From assembly GCF_002094975.1 (NCBI RefSeq), contig NZ_CP015283.1, positions 62,001-126,000 of the forward strand: DNA of 64,000 nucleotides, in the 5' to 3' direction. The stretch is from Streptococcus salivarius. GTDB lineage: Bacteria > Bacillota > Bacilli > Lactobacillales > Streptococcaceae. A program made the translations under genes and the position numbers. The notes beneath the pieces were generated by a model. That model was not told the origin of the DNA and ran no database searches. It saw nothing but the letters and a program-made list of their open reading frames with translations. Shown one piece after another: positions 38,148-47,111 of this stretch; position 1 is the stretch's first letter; the number at the start of each line of letters is the position of its first letter.

Positions 38148-39053
38148 TTATTTATGGACCAACCAACGCAAGTAGCGGGCCAAGACCAAACAAAGAATCG
38201 CACTACCGATAATGATGAAAATCCAGGCTGGACTGACAGTCATAAAAGGTAGAGGAACATTCATCCCAAAGAAACCGGTAATGACGGCAAGCACTCCCAA
38301 GAGCACCTCAATAATAGTCAAATTACTCAAGTTGTTGTTCAGGTTGTTGTTTAGGATATTATTATAAGAACCTGATAATTGCTGTAAGACCTTAGAAATG
38401 AGGTCCGTCATGGCTACTAACTGTCTGGCTTCAATCATGGCATCATCAAACTGTTCTTTTTCAACCTCGTTGAGACGACGATAAATGGCGTGCCCCTTGA
38501 TGTGCTCCAAAAGGAGACGGTTTTGTGTAGCGGCAGCCACCAAATAGACCATGCCTGTTTCCAAATCTGAAAGGTCGTAAAGATTCTTACTTGTCGTAGT
38601 CTGCCTTAGACGTCGACTAACCTCATCTTTTTGCTGATCCAAACGTTCAATGACGGGATAGTAGGCATTTGAAATCATCTCAAGTCCTGCAAAAAGCAAT
38701 TTATAAATAGATAAATCTTCATGGTTATCCACATAGTCTTGCATTTTGCTGATCACATAAGCATTATCCTCATTACTAATGGTCACCAAACGCGTATCTT
38801 GTACAATAAAGGTCAGAGGAATGGTTTCATAGTATTCCTTGTCCTTCTCAAGAGCCAGAACATTATAGATAAAGGTGATTGTTCCATTCTCACGGTTGTA
38901 GTCCATGTGGGCTCGTTCATTTTTATCCAAGGCATACTCTATGGTTTCCTGATCAATATCATACTTGGTATAAAGGTAGGATTGCTCAGAAATAATATCT
39001 GAGTCAATATTAATCCAGTGACGCTTATAACCCAGTTCTTTTTCAATAAACAT
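38148..39053 (-). CDS. corA: CorA-family divalent cation transporter
   Basis: 301 residues. A large cytoplasmic N-terminal domain and a long stalk helix (~190-240) precede two C-terminal membrane spans (~243-263 and ~273-295). The pore signature GMN is present (FFGMNVPLPF). CorA proteins form pentameric Mg2+ (or Co2+) channels. It is followed upstream on the same strand by the PH-domain gene, 12 bp apart, so they are probably cotranscribed. Confidence 0.92.
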   Translation of the reverse strand: MFIEKELGYKRHWINIDSDIISEQSYLYTKYDIDQETIEYALDKNERAHMDYNRENGTITFIYNVLALEKDKEYYETIPLTFIVQDTRLVTISNEDNAYVISKMQDYVDNHEDLSIYKLLFAGLEMISNAYYPVIERLDQQKDEVSRRLRQTTTSKNLYDLSDLETGMVYLVAAATQNRLLLEHIKGHAIYRRLNEVEKEQFDDAMIEARQLVAMTDLISKVLQQLSGSYNNILNNNLNNNLSNLTIIEVLLGVLAVITGFFGMNVPLPFMTVSPAWIFIIIGSAILCLVLARYLRWLVHK

Positions 39054-39065
39054 TTTTCTTCCTCA

Positions 39066-39446
39066 TTACTTTAGCACTGCTGCTGCCAAAGCTTGTTGAA
39101 TTTCAAAGACATTATTATCACTCTTAAATTGAAGGACCTCTGCGGGCTCCAATGCTGATGAAATCCAAATCTTAAGTTCAGCATCTAGGTCAAAGTGCCC
39201 TGAACTTTCTACAGTAAAACGAGAAATCGAGTGATAAGGGATAGACTTGTAGGAAGTCTTCTTCCCTGTAACACCTTGCTTATCGACTAAAATCAAGCGC
39301 TTCTCTGTAAAGACAATCAAGTCACGAATAAGGACATAGGCTAACTCCACCTGTTCACCTGGAATTAAGATGCCCTCCAATTGGCGCTCAACTTTATCAT
39401 TATCTTTTTTAGATGCGTTACCAAGCAGTCCTGAAAAAAGTCCCAT
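39066..39446 (-). CDS. Bacterial PH-domain protein
   Basis: 126 residues. The sequence from ~25 to the end (EGILIPGEQVELAYVLIRDLIVFTEKRLILVDKQGVTGKKTSYKSIPYHSIS, given here as a region) fits the bPH_1 fold, a small beta-barrel found in many Firmicutes. RBS AAGGAGA precedes ATG. Cytoplasmic, no membrane segment. Role unknown; it is cotranscribed with corA. Confidence 0.85.
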   Translation of the reverse strand: MGLFSGLLGNASKKDNDKVERQLEGILIPGEQVELAYVLIRDLIVFTEKRLILVDKQGVTGKKTSYKSIPYHSISRFTVESSGHFDLDAELKIWISSALEPAEVLQFKSDNNVFEIQQALAAAVLK

Positions 39447-39540
39447 AGTTGTTTCTCCTTTTTATTGTAAAGATAATCCTTGCTTTAACTATACCACAAT
39501 TTTAGGATTTCAGACACTTGCAGAAATGGGTTTCTAGTAG

Positions 39541-39546
39541 TACAAT
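39541..39546 (+). promoter_or_regulatory. -10 box of the thiT transcript
   Basis: TACAAT directly upstream of the riboswitch P1 stem. Confidence 0.5.
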
Positions 39547-39550
39547 TAAG

Positions 39551-39659
39551 GAGTCACAAGAGGAGCAATTGCTGAGAATGGCTAGCTTGATTATTTCTTC
39601 AAGACATGCCTAAACTCTTACCACCTGATCAGGTTAGGACCTGCGTAGGGATGTGTCTC
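39551..39659 (+). promoter_or_regulatory. TPP riboswitch upstream of thiT
   Basis: The conserved pieces CTGAGA, ACCTGATC and CTGCGTAGGGA of the THI box are present. P1 is formed by GAGTCACA (39551-39558) and TGTGTCTC (39652-39659). Between the aptamer and the gene, CCAATC-AAGAC-GATTGG followed by AGGAGG and seven T can act as the expression platform. TPP binding should switch thiT off. Confidence 0.93.
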
Positions 39660-39749
39660 AAAATAGATTGAAATAGAGGAACTTCTATGACGTCGTTTTG
39701 ATGTGGCAAAAAACAGCCAATCAAGACGATTGGTATAGGAGGTTTTTTT

Positions 39750-40325
39750 ATGTCGAAAACAAATATTCGACCAATGATTGAGGTTGCCCTTTTTGCAACC
39801 ATTGCTTATATCCTGGACCTAGTTACCCAGCCCATGTCACTAGGCCCTTGGATTTCCCTTTCCTTTAAGATGGTACCTATCTTTCTCCTCAGTTTTCGCT
39901 GGGGGGTTAAAGCTGGTGCTATGGGCGGTCTTATCTGGGGGCTACTTCAAGTGGTGACAGGACAGGCAGCCGGTGGTTGGCTGACCTTGACACAAGGGTT
40001 TCTGGAGTACTTTGTCGCCTTTAGTCTGATTGGTATCAGTGGTGTGGTCAAACCAGCCCTTGATAAAGCCATTAAACAAGGCAATAAAGTCAAGTCTCTG
40101 ATGGTGATTACTGAGGGGATTCTTCTTGGTAGCTTCGCTCGTTACCTCATTCACTTTATAGCCGGTGTCATCTTTTGGGGAAGCTATGCCCCTAAAGGAC
40201 AAAGCCCTTATCTCTATTCATTTATTGTCAATAGCTCATCCTTCCTTGGAGAAACATTGGCCAGCCTCATCGTTTTCTTCGCCCTACAACGATTCCTAGG
40301 CAGGTTACTAAATACAGAAAAATAA
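39750..40325 (+). CDS. thiT: Thiamine ECF transporter substrate-binding component
   Basis: 191 residues with six membrane spans. ThiT/YuaJ is the S-component that binds thiamine and works with the shared energising module EcfAA'T. WISLSFKMVPIFLLSFRWG and the QGFLEYFVAF segment match the thiamine-binding region of the family. AGGAGG lies 8 nt before ATG. It is preceded by a TPP riboswitch, which confirms the vitamin. Confidence 0.95.
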   Translation: MSKTNIRPMIEVALFATIAYILDLVTQPMSLGPWISLSFKMVPIFLLSFRWGVKAGAMGGLIWGLLQVVTGQAAGGWLTLTQGFLEYFVAFSLIGISGVVKPALDKAIKQGNKVKSLMVITEGILLGSFARYLIHFIAGVIFWGSYAPKGQSPYLYSFIVNSSSFLGETLASLIVFFALQRFLGRLLNTEK

Positions 40326-40327
40326 AA

Positions 40328-40369
40328 GAAACCATAGGACAGTCTTAAGTGACAGTCCTATGGTTTTTC
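40328..40369 (+). terminator. Terminator after thiT
   Basis: AAACCATAGGA and TCCTATGGTTTTT pair around a 16-nt loop. Confidence 0.85.
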
Positions 40370-40457
40370 TTGTTTATATAAAAAATAGCAATTATTGCCT
40401 ATTCACAGTAATAACCTCACTTTTGTTTTACTGTTTTTTATGTTAAGATACAAAAAA

Positions 40458-40475
40458 ATATATGTTCCCATATAT
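40458..40475 (+). promoter_or_regulatory. Palindromic candidate operator in front of the Rgg gene
   Basis: ATATATG-TTCC-CATATAT lies between a TAAGAT -10-like box (40444-40449) and the RBS. The 13-mer TTCCCATATATGC (40465-40477) recurs as its exact inverse complement at 41361-41373, in front of the MFS gene. Confidence 0.55.
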
Positions 40476-40493
40476 GCAAACTGGAGGTTTCCC

Positions 40494-41357
40494 ATGCAAA
40501 AATTTGGAGAAATTTTTAAAAAATTTCGCGAATCAAGAGGGATACGATTAAAAGATGTCGCAAAAGCTGGTATCTCGACATCTCAACTGTCTCGTTTTGA
40601 AAAAGGTCAGACAGACTTAACCATTACAAAGTTTATGTTGATATTGGACGAGATTAACATGCCTATTGACGAATTCATGTATGCTGTCCATGATTTTCAT
40701 CGTGATGAACTGAATGAACTATTAGCAAAGATTCAGCTTTTTGTATCGACTCATGATATTAATGGATTAAAGAAACTACTTAATTCCCAACTAAAATCAG
40801 AACCTAAACGAGAAAAGTTTCATCACATTAATACTATTTTATTAAAAATTCGCTTGCAGGATTTATCGGGAGAAAGCTATTATACAAAGCAGGATCTAAC
40901 CGATTTAACCGATTATCTATTTAGTGTTGAGTACTGGGGTTATTATGAATTATTGCTTTTTGCAAATACCTTAGATGTGTTGAACCATGAGACTCTTATG
41001 GTTTTGGCAAAGGAGATGGTTAGAAGGTCTGATTTTTACAAAGAGATTCCTAATAATCGACGCATGATATCAACCATGTTATTAAATGTTTATATTACAT
41101 GTATAGAAAGAGGAGAGCTCATTGATGCACTGTATTTCGAAAAACAATTAAACCAATGCTTTTTTATCGAGACTGAAATCTATGAACGATTGGTTTTTCA
41201 ATATGCACAAAATTATTATCAATATAAAAAAGAAGGAAGCAATCAGTCTATTATCGAAATGAAGAAATGTATTGATGCCATGAAATTGGCAGGGAGCAAG
41301 AATATTGCAAAGACTTATGAAGCGCATTTGAAAAAATTGATAGATAAAAATAGTTAG
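40494..41357 (+). CDS. Rgg/GadR/MutR-family transcriptional regulator
   Basis: 287 residues from ATG 40494 with GGAGG upstream; the ORF is open for 33 more codons without an RBS. An XRE-type helix-turn-helix at ~8-60 (FRESRGIRLKDVAKAGISTSQLSRFEKGQTDL) is followed by an all-helical TPR-like domain, as in Rgg proteins that bind short hydrophobic peptides. No shp gene is recognisable within ~150 bp on either side, so it may be a stand-alone Rgg. The composition is more AT-rich than the neighbours, suggesting transfer. It probably controls itself and the downstream exporter. Confidence 0.9.
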   Translation: MQKFGEIFKKFRESRGIRLKDVAKAGISTSQLSRFEKGQTDLTITKFMLILDEINMPIDEFMYAVHDFHRDELNELLAKIQLFVSTHDINGLKKLLNSQLKSEPKREKFHHINTILLKIRLQDLSGESYYTKQDLTDLTDYLFSVEYWGYYELLLFANTLDVLNHETLMVLAKEMVRRSDFYKEIPNNRRMISTMLLNVYITCIERGELIDALYFEKQLNQCFFIETEIYERLVFQYAQNYYQYKKEGSNQSIIEMKKCIDAMKLAGSKNIAKTYEAHLKKLIDKNS

Positions 41358-41360
41358 CAA

Positions 41361-41373
41361 GCATATATGGGAA
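41361..41373 (+). promoter_or_regulatory. Candidate Rgg operator upstream of the MFS gene
   Basis: GCATATATGGGAA is the exact reverse complement of the 13-mer in front of rgg; it lies 4 bp after the rgg stop and 97 bp before the MFS ATG. Confidence 0.5.
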
Positions 41374-41469
41374 TTTATTAAATAAGCTTATTATTCTTGT
41401 AAAATTATTTAAAAATATGTGTGAATCCAATTTCATTTCCAGATTTGGTAACCAATATGGAGAAACGAT

Positions 41470-42648
41470 ATGTCTAAATCCTTTCTGAAATTACTTATCT
41501 CTCAGTTATTTGCTAACTTAGCTGACATTTTTCTCAGGGTATCCCTCATTGCAAATATCTACGTCATTACAAAATCCGTTATTGCAACCTCAATGGTTCC
41601 GATTCTAATCGGATTGTCAGCTTTCGTGGCAAGCCTTCTAGTGCCATTGGTGACTAAAAAACTATCCCTAAATAGAGTGCTTTCTTTCACTCAATGTGGA
41701 AAGACTTTTTTATTAGCAATACTCCTTGTAATGCTCATTAAGGCTCAATTTGTTCCAGCCTTAGGATTGTATATCTTTGTTGTCGCTATTTCTATCTTAG
41801 ATGGCTTTGCGTCACCCGTATCTTATGCCATGATTCCTAGATATGCCACAAATTTGGGAAAGGCAAATGCTGCCTTATCAATGAGTGGTGAGGGAGTACA
41901 ATTGATTGGTTGGGGACTGGGCGGTCTCTTATATACTTCGCTTGGTCTTTTTCCCACACTGTTGATAATCTTACTCCTTTATCTCCTTTCCACTTTTGTA
42001 ATGCTCTTTCTTCCTCAGGCCAAAATAGAGCAGTTAGAAGCGGAGACAAATCTTGATACTCTAGTAAAAGGATGGAAGTTAGTTGCAAAAAATCCTAAAT
42101 TAAAGTTATTTGTTCAAGCAAATTTATTAGAGGACTTCTCAAATACAATCTGGGTATCGTCTGTAATCCTTGTTTTTGTAACCGAGGCGTTAAAACAAAC
42201 TGAAAGTTACTGGGGCTACTCAAATACAGCCTATTCCCTTGGTATCATTTTAGGTGGAATAATTGTCTACAAACTATCCGAAAAGTTTTTAGCCCATAAG
42301 TGGAAAAGTATTCTCTTTTCACTCTTAGCAATGGCGACCATCACAGCCAGTATCCTCTTTTTCTCAAACACACAAACATTTTTAATTTTCTCAAGTTTAA
42401 TCGGCTTCTTTTCTCAGTTAAAAGAAGTCCCTGAAAGTGTCTTTCTTCAAGAAACTGTCAATGAAAATCAGTTAGTACATGTTTATTCTGTATTTGAAGT
42501 CATTTCAACCCTTGCTTTTTCAGTTTTCGTCTTTCTGATGAGTTCTATTACTGAAAAATTTGGAATTACAACAAGTTTCTGGCTATCAACAATTTGCATA
42601 CTTTTAGAAGCTAGCTTAATTTATCATAATCGTAATTATCTAAAGTAA
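41470..42648 (+). CDS. MFS-family exporter next to Rgg
   Basis: 392 residues, twelve predicted spans with a charged loop near residue ~185-205 (AKIEQLEAETNLD) dividing the two halves. The pattern (LISQLFANLADIFLRVSLI, YWGYSNTAYSLGIILGG) places it among MFS transporters of the EntS/MefE-like group. ATATGGAGAAA precedes the ATG. Its location behind rgg with a shared operator motif suggests Rgg-controlled export of an unknown compound. No substrate can be read from sequence. Confidence 0.8.
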   Translation: MSKSFLKLLISQLFANLADIFLRVSLIANIYVITKSVIATSMVPILIGLSAFVASLLVPLVTKKLSLNRVLSFTQCGKTFLLAILLVMLIKAQFVPALGLYIFVVAISILDGFASPVSYAMIPRYATNLGKANAALSMSGEGVQLIGWGLGGLLYTSLGLFPTLLIILLLYLLSTFVMLFLPQAKIEQLEAETNLDTLVKGWKLVAKNPKLKLFVQANLLEDFSNTIWVSSVILVFVTEALKQTESYWGYSNTAYSLGIILGGIIVYKLSEKFLAHKWKSILFSLLAMATITASILFFSNTQTFLIFSSLIGFFSQLKEVPESVFLQETVNENQLVHVYSVFEVISTLAFSVFVFLMSSITEKFGITTSFWLSTICILLEASLIYHNRNYLK

Positions 42649-42682
42649 TTAATGGTATACTTGATAACTATTAGGTTTATAA

Positions 42683-42723
42683 AAAATATAGGGCTATCTG
42701 ATTAGATAGTCCTATATTTTTTT
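42683..42723 (+). terminator. Terminator after the MFS gene
   Basis: ATATAGGGCTATCT-GATT-AGATAGTCCTATAT followed by eight T. Confidence 0.9.
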
Positions 42724-42763
42724 GTGTTGTTTTAGAGACGTGACGTAGTTAGTGAGACGGCTA

Positions 42764-42943
42764 GCTAGCCACAAGATAGTGGCTAGCTTCAAAAGATGAA
42801 CGATTTACATAAACTATACATAGTATTACGACATGAGAAAACGGAAACGATAATTTTCCGTTTTCGAGTTAGTAAAGGACTTAGTCACGGTCCTATAGGA
42901 CGTGGCGTAGATTGCTTAGGCTATGATATAGCCAAGCAATCTT
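42764..42943. other. Intergenic stretch with four consecutive perfect hairpins
   Basis: H1 GCTAGCCAC/GTGGCTAGC (42764-42787), H2 GAAAACGGAAA/TTTCCGTTTTC (42837-42865), H3 CACG-TCCTATAGGA-CGTG (42886-42904), H4 AGATTGCTT-GGCTAT/ATAGCC-AGCAATCT (42909-42943). On the minus strand H4 follows the prfC stop and H2 has a short T-run, so H2 may be the prfC terminator. No ORF fits. Confidence 0.55.
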
Positions 42944-42949
42944 AGTACA

Positions 42950-44494
42950 TTACATCTTCTCTTCCAATGTTACATCTGGATATTTATCCGCAAACCAACG
43001 AAGGGCAAAGTCATTTTCAAAGAGGAAGACTGGTTGGTCAAAGCGGTCTTTAGCCAAGATATTTCGGCTTGATGACATGCGTTCATCAAGGTCCTCAGGT
43101 TGGATCCAACGCACAGTCTTTTTACCCATTGGTGTCATAACGACTTCGGCATTGTATTCATTTTCCATACGATGTTTGAAAACTTCAAACTGAAGTTGAC
43201 CAACGGCACCAAGCATGTATTCACCTGTTTGGTAGTTGGTGTAGAGCTGGATGGCTCCTTCTTGCACCAATTGTTCAATTCCTTTGTGGAAGGACTTCTG
43301 TTTCATAACGTTTTTAGCAGAAACTTTCATGAACAACTCTGGCGTAAAGGTTGGTAGTGGCTCAAATTCAAATTTGTTTTTACCTACAGTAAGGGTATCA
43401 CCAACCTGGTAAGTTCCTGTATCGTAAACCCCGATAATGTCTCCTGCCACGGCATTTTCGACATTTTCACGAGACTCGGCCATAAACTGAGTGACGTTAG
43501 AGAGCTTAGCTCCTTTACCAGTACGGGTTAAGTTAACACTCATACCACGCTCGAATTCACCAGACACGATACGAACAAAGGCAATACGGTCACGGTGACG
43601 TGGGTCCATGTTGGCTTGGATTTTGAAAACAAAACCAGAGAAATCCTTGTTAAGAGGATCAATCTCATCACCATCAACTGTCTTGTGGCCATGTGGTTCT
43701 GGCGCAAATTTAAGGAAGGTATCGAGGAAGGTTTGAACTCCAAAGTTTGTAAGGGCAGAACCGAAGAAGACCGGCGTCAATTCACCAGCTAAAATAGCTT
43801 CTTCAGAGAATTCATTACCCGCTTCTGTCAAGAGTTCGATATCTTCTTTAGCTTGCTCATAGAATGGGTTGTTGGCAAAAAGGGTATCACCATCTTCAAT
43901 CTTGGCAAAGCGCTCGTCACCCTTGTAAAGCTCCAAGCGTTCGTTATAGAGGTCATAAAGTCCTTCGAAGGCTTTCCCCATACCGATAGGCCAGTTCATT
44001 GGGTAGCTAGCAATACCAAGCACTTCTTCCAACTCTTCCAAGAGGTCAAGTGGCTCACGTCCATCACGGTCCAATTTGTTCATGAAGGTGAAGACAGGAA
44101 TCCCACGGTGTTTGACAACTTCGAAAAGTTTTTTAGTTTGGGCCTCGATACCTTTGGCTGAGTCAACAACCATGACGGCAGCGTCAACCGCCATAAGGGT
44201 ACGGTAGGTATCCTCTGAGAAGTCCTCGTGCCCTGGGGTATCAAGGATATTGACACGTTTACCGGCATAGTCAAACTGCATCACAGATGAAGTTACTGAG
44301 ATACCACGTTGTTTCTCGATATCCATCCAGTCTGATTTAGCGAAGTTTCCGGTTTTCTTACCTTTTACGGTACCAGCTTCACGGATTTCACCCCCAAAGT
44401 AAAGCAATTGTTCAGTGATTGTTGTTTTACCAGCATCGGGGTGAGAGATGATGGCAAAAGTACGGCGTTTTTTGATTTCGTCTTGGATACTCAT
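42950..44494 (-). CDS. prfC: Peptide chain release factor 3
   Basis: 514 residues, usual length. This translational GTPase recycles RF1/RF2 after termination. G1 is SHPDAGKT (~18-25), followed by the RF3 mark [15 protein letters not shown]3 DTPGHEDF and G4 MNKLDRD. The G domain is followed by domains II and III. The start is reached after a ~225-nt leader from a TATAAT at 44728-44733. Confidence 0.96.
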   Translation of the reverse strand: MSIQDEIKKRRTFAIISHPDAGKTTITEQLLYFGGEIREAGTVKGKKTGNFAKSDWMDIEKQRGISVTSSVMQFDYAGKRVNILDTPGHEDFSEDTYRTLMAVDAAVMVVDSAKGIEAQTKKLFEVVKHRGIPVFTFMNKLDRDGREPLDLLEELEEVLGIASYPMNWPIGMGKAFEGLYDLYNERLELYKGDERFAKIEDGDTLFANNPFYEQAKEDIELLTEAGNEFSEEAILAGELTPVFFGSALTNFGVQTFLDTFLKFAPEPHGHKTVDGDEIDPLNKDFSGFVFKIQANMDPRHRDRIAFVRIVSGEFERGMSVNLTRTGKGAKLSNVTQFMAESRENVENAVAGDIIGVYDTGTYQVGDTLTVGKNKFEFEPLPTFTPELFMKVSAKNVMKQKSFHKGIEQLVQEGAIQLYTNYQTGEYMLGAVGQLQFEVFKHRMENEYNAEVVMTPMGKKTVRWIQPEDLDERMSSSRNILAKDRFDQPVFLFENDFALRWFADKYPDVTLEEKM

Positions 44495-44537
44495 AGTTTT
44501 CTTTCTTCTTTAAAAATAATCTTTTTGATACTTTTCC

Positions 44538-44609
44538 TTAGCGGTATCGGACGTCAGTAGCTTCCTTAGGAATCTCAATATTTCCATGTTCCAGAACTAC
44601 GACAACCAT
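44538..44609 (-). CDS. Possible 23-residue upstream ORF in the prfC leader
   Basis: ATG 44609 to TAA 44538 encodes 23 residues beginning MVVVVLEHGN, with only a weak GGTAA site upstream. It is inside the transcript that starts near 44721. RF3 acts at stop codons, so a leader ORF could be regulatory, but there is no comparative evidence. Confidence 0.25.
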   Translation of the reverse strand: MVVVVLEHGNIEIPKEATDVRYR

Positions 44610-44673
44610 AGGTTTTTACCAGATCGAAAAGTAAGATAGTTGTAGCGCTTCTTTCAGAAAATCTTTGTCTCTT

Positions 44674-44733
44674 AAGAGCTACATTTGTTGTCGAGGCTTG
44701 CGATAATCTCGCAGGCACAGCTCCTTTATTATA
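44674..44733 (-). promoter_or_regulatory. prfC promoter and structured leader start
   Basis: TATAAT at 44728-44733 on the minus strand. The first 50 nt of the transcript can fold: GAGCT with AGCTC closing an inner TGCGA-GATTA-TCGCA hairpin. Confidence 0.5.
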
Positions 44734-44795
44734 TCCAAATTACAGTGTGAAAGCAATTCTGAAAGCGTTTTGTGTTAGAATAAAACAAATAAAAT

Positions 44796-44831
44796 GAAAA
44801 AACACGCTATCAACTTTCTGATAGCGTGTTT
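44796..44831 (-). terminator. Terminator after ywaF
   Basis: AACACGCTATCA and TGATAGCGTGTT pair around 9 nt; T-run follows on the minus strand. Confidence 0.85.
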
Positions 44832-44841
44832 CTTCATTTAT

Positions 44842-45507
44842 TTAATATTTGTCTTCAAAATGCTCCAGACCTTTTTTCATGATTATCATGAGAATAATCA
44901 GGGACCCTGAAACAGCAAGGTATTTGACAAATAAGGGAGTTCCCATAATAAATGGCGTGTGTTTAAGCATGCCATAGTTTCCACCGATAGTCTGATTAAC
45001 TATTACCAAAGCTAGATTCAGTAGCAGGGTAGCCACCACAATCAGCCGCTGGCTGATGGGATGCGTTTTAAAACTATTAAAAATTACATTCAGGCTATTG
45101 ACCAGTAGGGCATAGTGGCCAATTAGGAAAGAAAAGCCTGTGATATGAGGAAACTCATAGGGATCAAATACTGGATAAATCAATGCACAGTAGGTCCCGA
45201 CAACTCCCATAATAGCAAAATAGCTCTTTATTCTACTATTTTTCAAGAGGAGAACAGCAAACATGGCCATGCGGCAATGGTAAAGGGGAAGACTAATATA
45301 AAGAGGAAAGCCCTGCCAGAGATACCAGGTATAGAGGGCAAAGAGTTGAATGGCTTGGATAGTAAGAAAGGTCCAACGCCATATATTATTCTTATACCAT
45401 CGCCAACTCAAGTAACTCAAGACTACCATCGCCAAAAGCATAAGCAAATAATAGGGCAAAGGTATCTGGGGTGGATGAGTTTGGGTGGTTGTCAAAAAAT
45501 CCTTCAT
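44842..45507 (-). CDS. YwaF/TMEM164-type membrane protein
   Basis: 221 residues, about seven membrane spans. LPLYHCRMAMF and the later FLIGHYALLVN contain the conserved His and Cys residues of the YwaF (TIGR02206) family of integral membrane proteins. Function unknown. AGGAGAA precedes the ATG. It follows murF after about 90 bp with a terminator between them. Confidence 0.85.
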   Translation of the reverse strand: MKDFLTTTQTHPPQIPLPYYLLMLLAMVVLSYLSWRWYKNNIWRWTFLTIQAIQLFALYTWYLWQGFPLYISLPLYHCRMAMFAVLLLKNSRIKSYFAIMGVVGTYCALIYPVFDPYEFPHITGFSFLIGHYALLVNSLNVIFNSFKTHPISQRLIVVATLLLNLALVIVNQTIGGNYGMLKHTPFIMGTPLFVKYLAVSGSLIILMIIMKKGLEHFEDKY

Positions 45508-45562
45508 TCTCTTCTCCTGCTGAAATTACTATGCCTGCTATTATATCAAATTTCAGGGTAAA

Positions 45563-45589
45563 GCAAAAACCTGCTTAGAGAGCAGGTTA
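45563..45589 (-). terminator. Terminator after murF
   Basis: AACCTGCT-CTCTA-AGCAGGTT followed by five T on the minus strand. Confidence 0.85.
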
Positions 45590-45595
45590 GAGAAC

Positions 45596-46969
45596 TTAAT
45601 TCTTAGCTTGGAGTTCTTCCACGACCTTGGCTAGGTTCATAGAGTTAGAGCCCTTGAGCAAGATTTGATCGTGCTCGCCTAGGCTTTCTTTGATTTGCTT
45701 AACCATAGCATCAAATTGGTCTTCGTCAGCTGTTTTCTTGAAATAATAGACATGACCAAGTGGGAACATTTGGCTAGCAAGTTGTGACAATTCTGCAATG
45801 TCTTCACCATAGAAAATTACCATATCAATAGCATCTGGTGTCAGGCTTAGAATCATCTGTGTGTGAAGTTGCACAGACTGTTCACCGAGTTCTTTCATAT
45901 CAGCTAGGACAGCGATTTTCTTGCCTCCTTCATTCTTAGGAATGGCTGAGAAGGTCTCCAAAATGAGCTTCATGGCTGTTGGATTGGCATTGTAGACGTC
46001 GGAAAGAATATCAGCACCATTGGCTGCTTTTTTCCATTCAGTACGGTTCTTTGTAAGCTGTAAGTTAGCAAGAGCTGAGAGGATATTTTCCTCAGTTACA
46101 CCCAAGTGTTTAGCCACATAGGCAGCAACCATGGCATTTGTAGCATTGTATTTTCCTGTGACTGGCAAGGTAACTTGTCCGTCTAGGAAGTTTGTTGAAA
46201 AGGTGAGATGGTCCTTGAATTCTGTCAAGTCAGAGACTGTAAGCTCTGCACCATCTCCAAAGCGTACCACTTCAAGATTGCTTGGCAAGAATGGATTGAC
46301 GATAGGATCACTAGGTACAAGCAAGAGGCTACCATCAGGCATACCGTCTTGCATTTGCATTTTACCTTGGGCAATCTTGTCACGGCTACCGAAGAATTCC
46401 AAATGAGCCTCTCCGATTAAGGTAACAACGGCTGTTTTTGGCTTAGCCAAGGTTGACAAGAGATGAATGTCTCCCATGTGGTCTTGTCCCATCTCAAGGA
46501 CGATTTTCTCTGTATCATCAGGCATGTGGAGGGCTGTATAAGGAAGACCAATCTCGTTGTTGTAATTGCCTTGGGTTTTGTAAGTACGATAGGTCGTTGC
46601 CAAGATATCATGAATCATGTCCTTGGTTGTTGTCTTACCATTAGAACCAGTCACAGCAATGACATCAACCTCAGTCTTTTCAAGATAGTAAGCAGCTAGC
46701 TTTTGGAAAGCTTCAAGAGCGTCATCAACTAGGATGTGGACTTGATCAGCTGGTAATTCTTTTTCTGTGAATGTCGCTAGGGCACCATTGTCAAAGGCTG
46801 TTTGGATAAAATCATGCCCATCACGCGCACCTTTTAGTGGCAAAAAGAGGTCGCCCGCTGTAATCTTACGGCTATCAAACTCAATCTGGTTAATGGCAAC
46901 ATCTTCATAGGCTGTGACATCATTTTTAGCGCCAACAACCTTGGCAATTTCATGGAGTGTCAGTTTCAT
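45596..46969 (-). CDS. murF: UDP-MurNAc-tripeptide--D-Ala-D-Ala ligase
   Basis: 457 residues from ATG 46969 with AGAGGA upstream; the ORF extends 55 codons further without an RBS and overlaps the promoter of the divergent gene. It adds D-Ala-D-Ala to UDP-MurNAc-tripeptide. The ATP loop VTGSNGKTTTKD is at ~104-115, followed by the LEMGQDHMGDI and DVYNANPTAM motifs of Mur ligases. In most streptococci it follows ddl directly; here ddl is 7.5 kb upstream. Confidence 0.96.
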   Translation of the reverse strand: MKLTLHEIAKVVGAKNDVTAYEDVAINQIEFDSRKITAGDLFLPLKGARDGHDFIQTAFDNGALATFTEKELPADQVHILVDDALEAFQKLAAYYLEKTEVDVIAVTGSNGKTTTKDMIHDILATTYRTYKTQGNYNNEIGLPYTALHMPDDTEKIVLEMGQDHMGDIHLLSTLAKPKTAVVTLIGEAHLEFFGSRDKIAQGKMQMQDGMPDGSLLLVPSDPIVNPFLPSNLEVVRFGDGAELTVSDLTEFKDHLTFSTNFLDGQVTLPVTGKYNATNAMVAAYVAKHLGVTEENILSALANLQLTKNRTEWKKAANGADILSDVYNANPTAMKLILETFSAIPKNEGGKKIAVLADMKELGEQSVQLHTQMILSLTPDAIDMVIFYGEDIAELSQLASQMFPLGHVYYFKKTADEDQFDAMVKQIKESLGEHDQILLKGSNSMNLAKVVEELQAKN

Positions 46970-47085
46970 CTTAAAATCCTCTGTTTTATTTTTACAAGTC
47001 TGGCAAGAAATAAGATTTCCTTGTCTACAATCACTCCCAATTATATCACAAATCAGGCTAGCTTTTGCTTGGGAGACGAATTTGT

Positions 47086-47091
47086 TACAAT
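47086..47091 (+). promoter_or_regulatory. -10 box of the triplicated-gene operon
   Basis: TACAAT 20 bp before ATG 47112; a weak AGG-containing RBS lies between. This promoter is divergent from murF. Confidence 0.45.
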
Positions 47092-47111
47092 GGTTGATGA
47101 AAGGATTAGGC

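Noticed and set aside
41251..41436. 61-codon minus-strand ORF overlapping the end of rgg, considered as an Rgg peptide gene
   Set aside because: Too long, no ribosome site, lacks the short basic-then-hydrophobic SHP pattern, and mostly mirrors the rgg coding strand.
46914..47111. N-terminal extension of the first triplicated gene
   Set aside because: It would overlap the murF start and promoter, has no RBS, and the conserved protein begins at ATG 47112.
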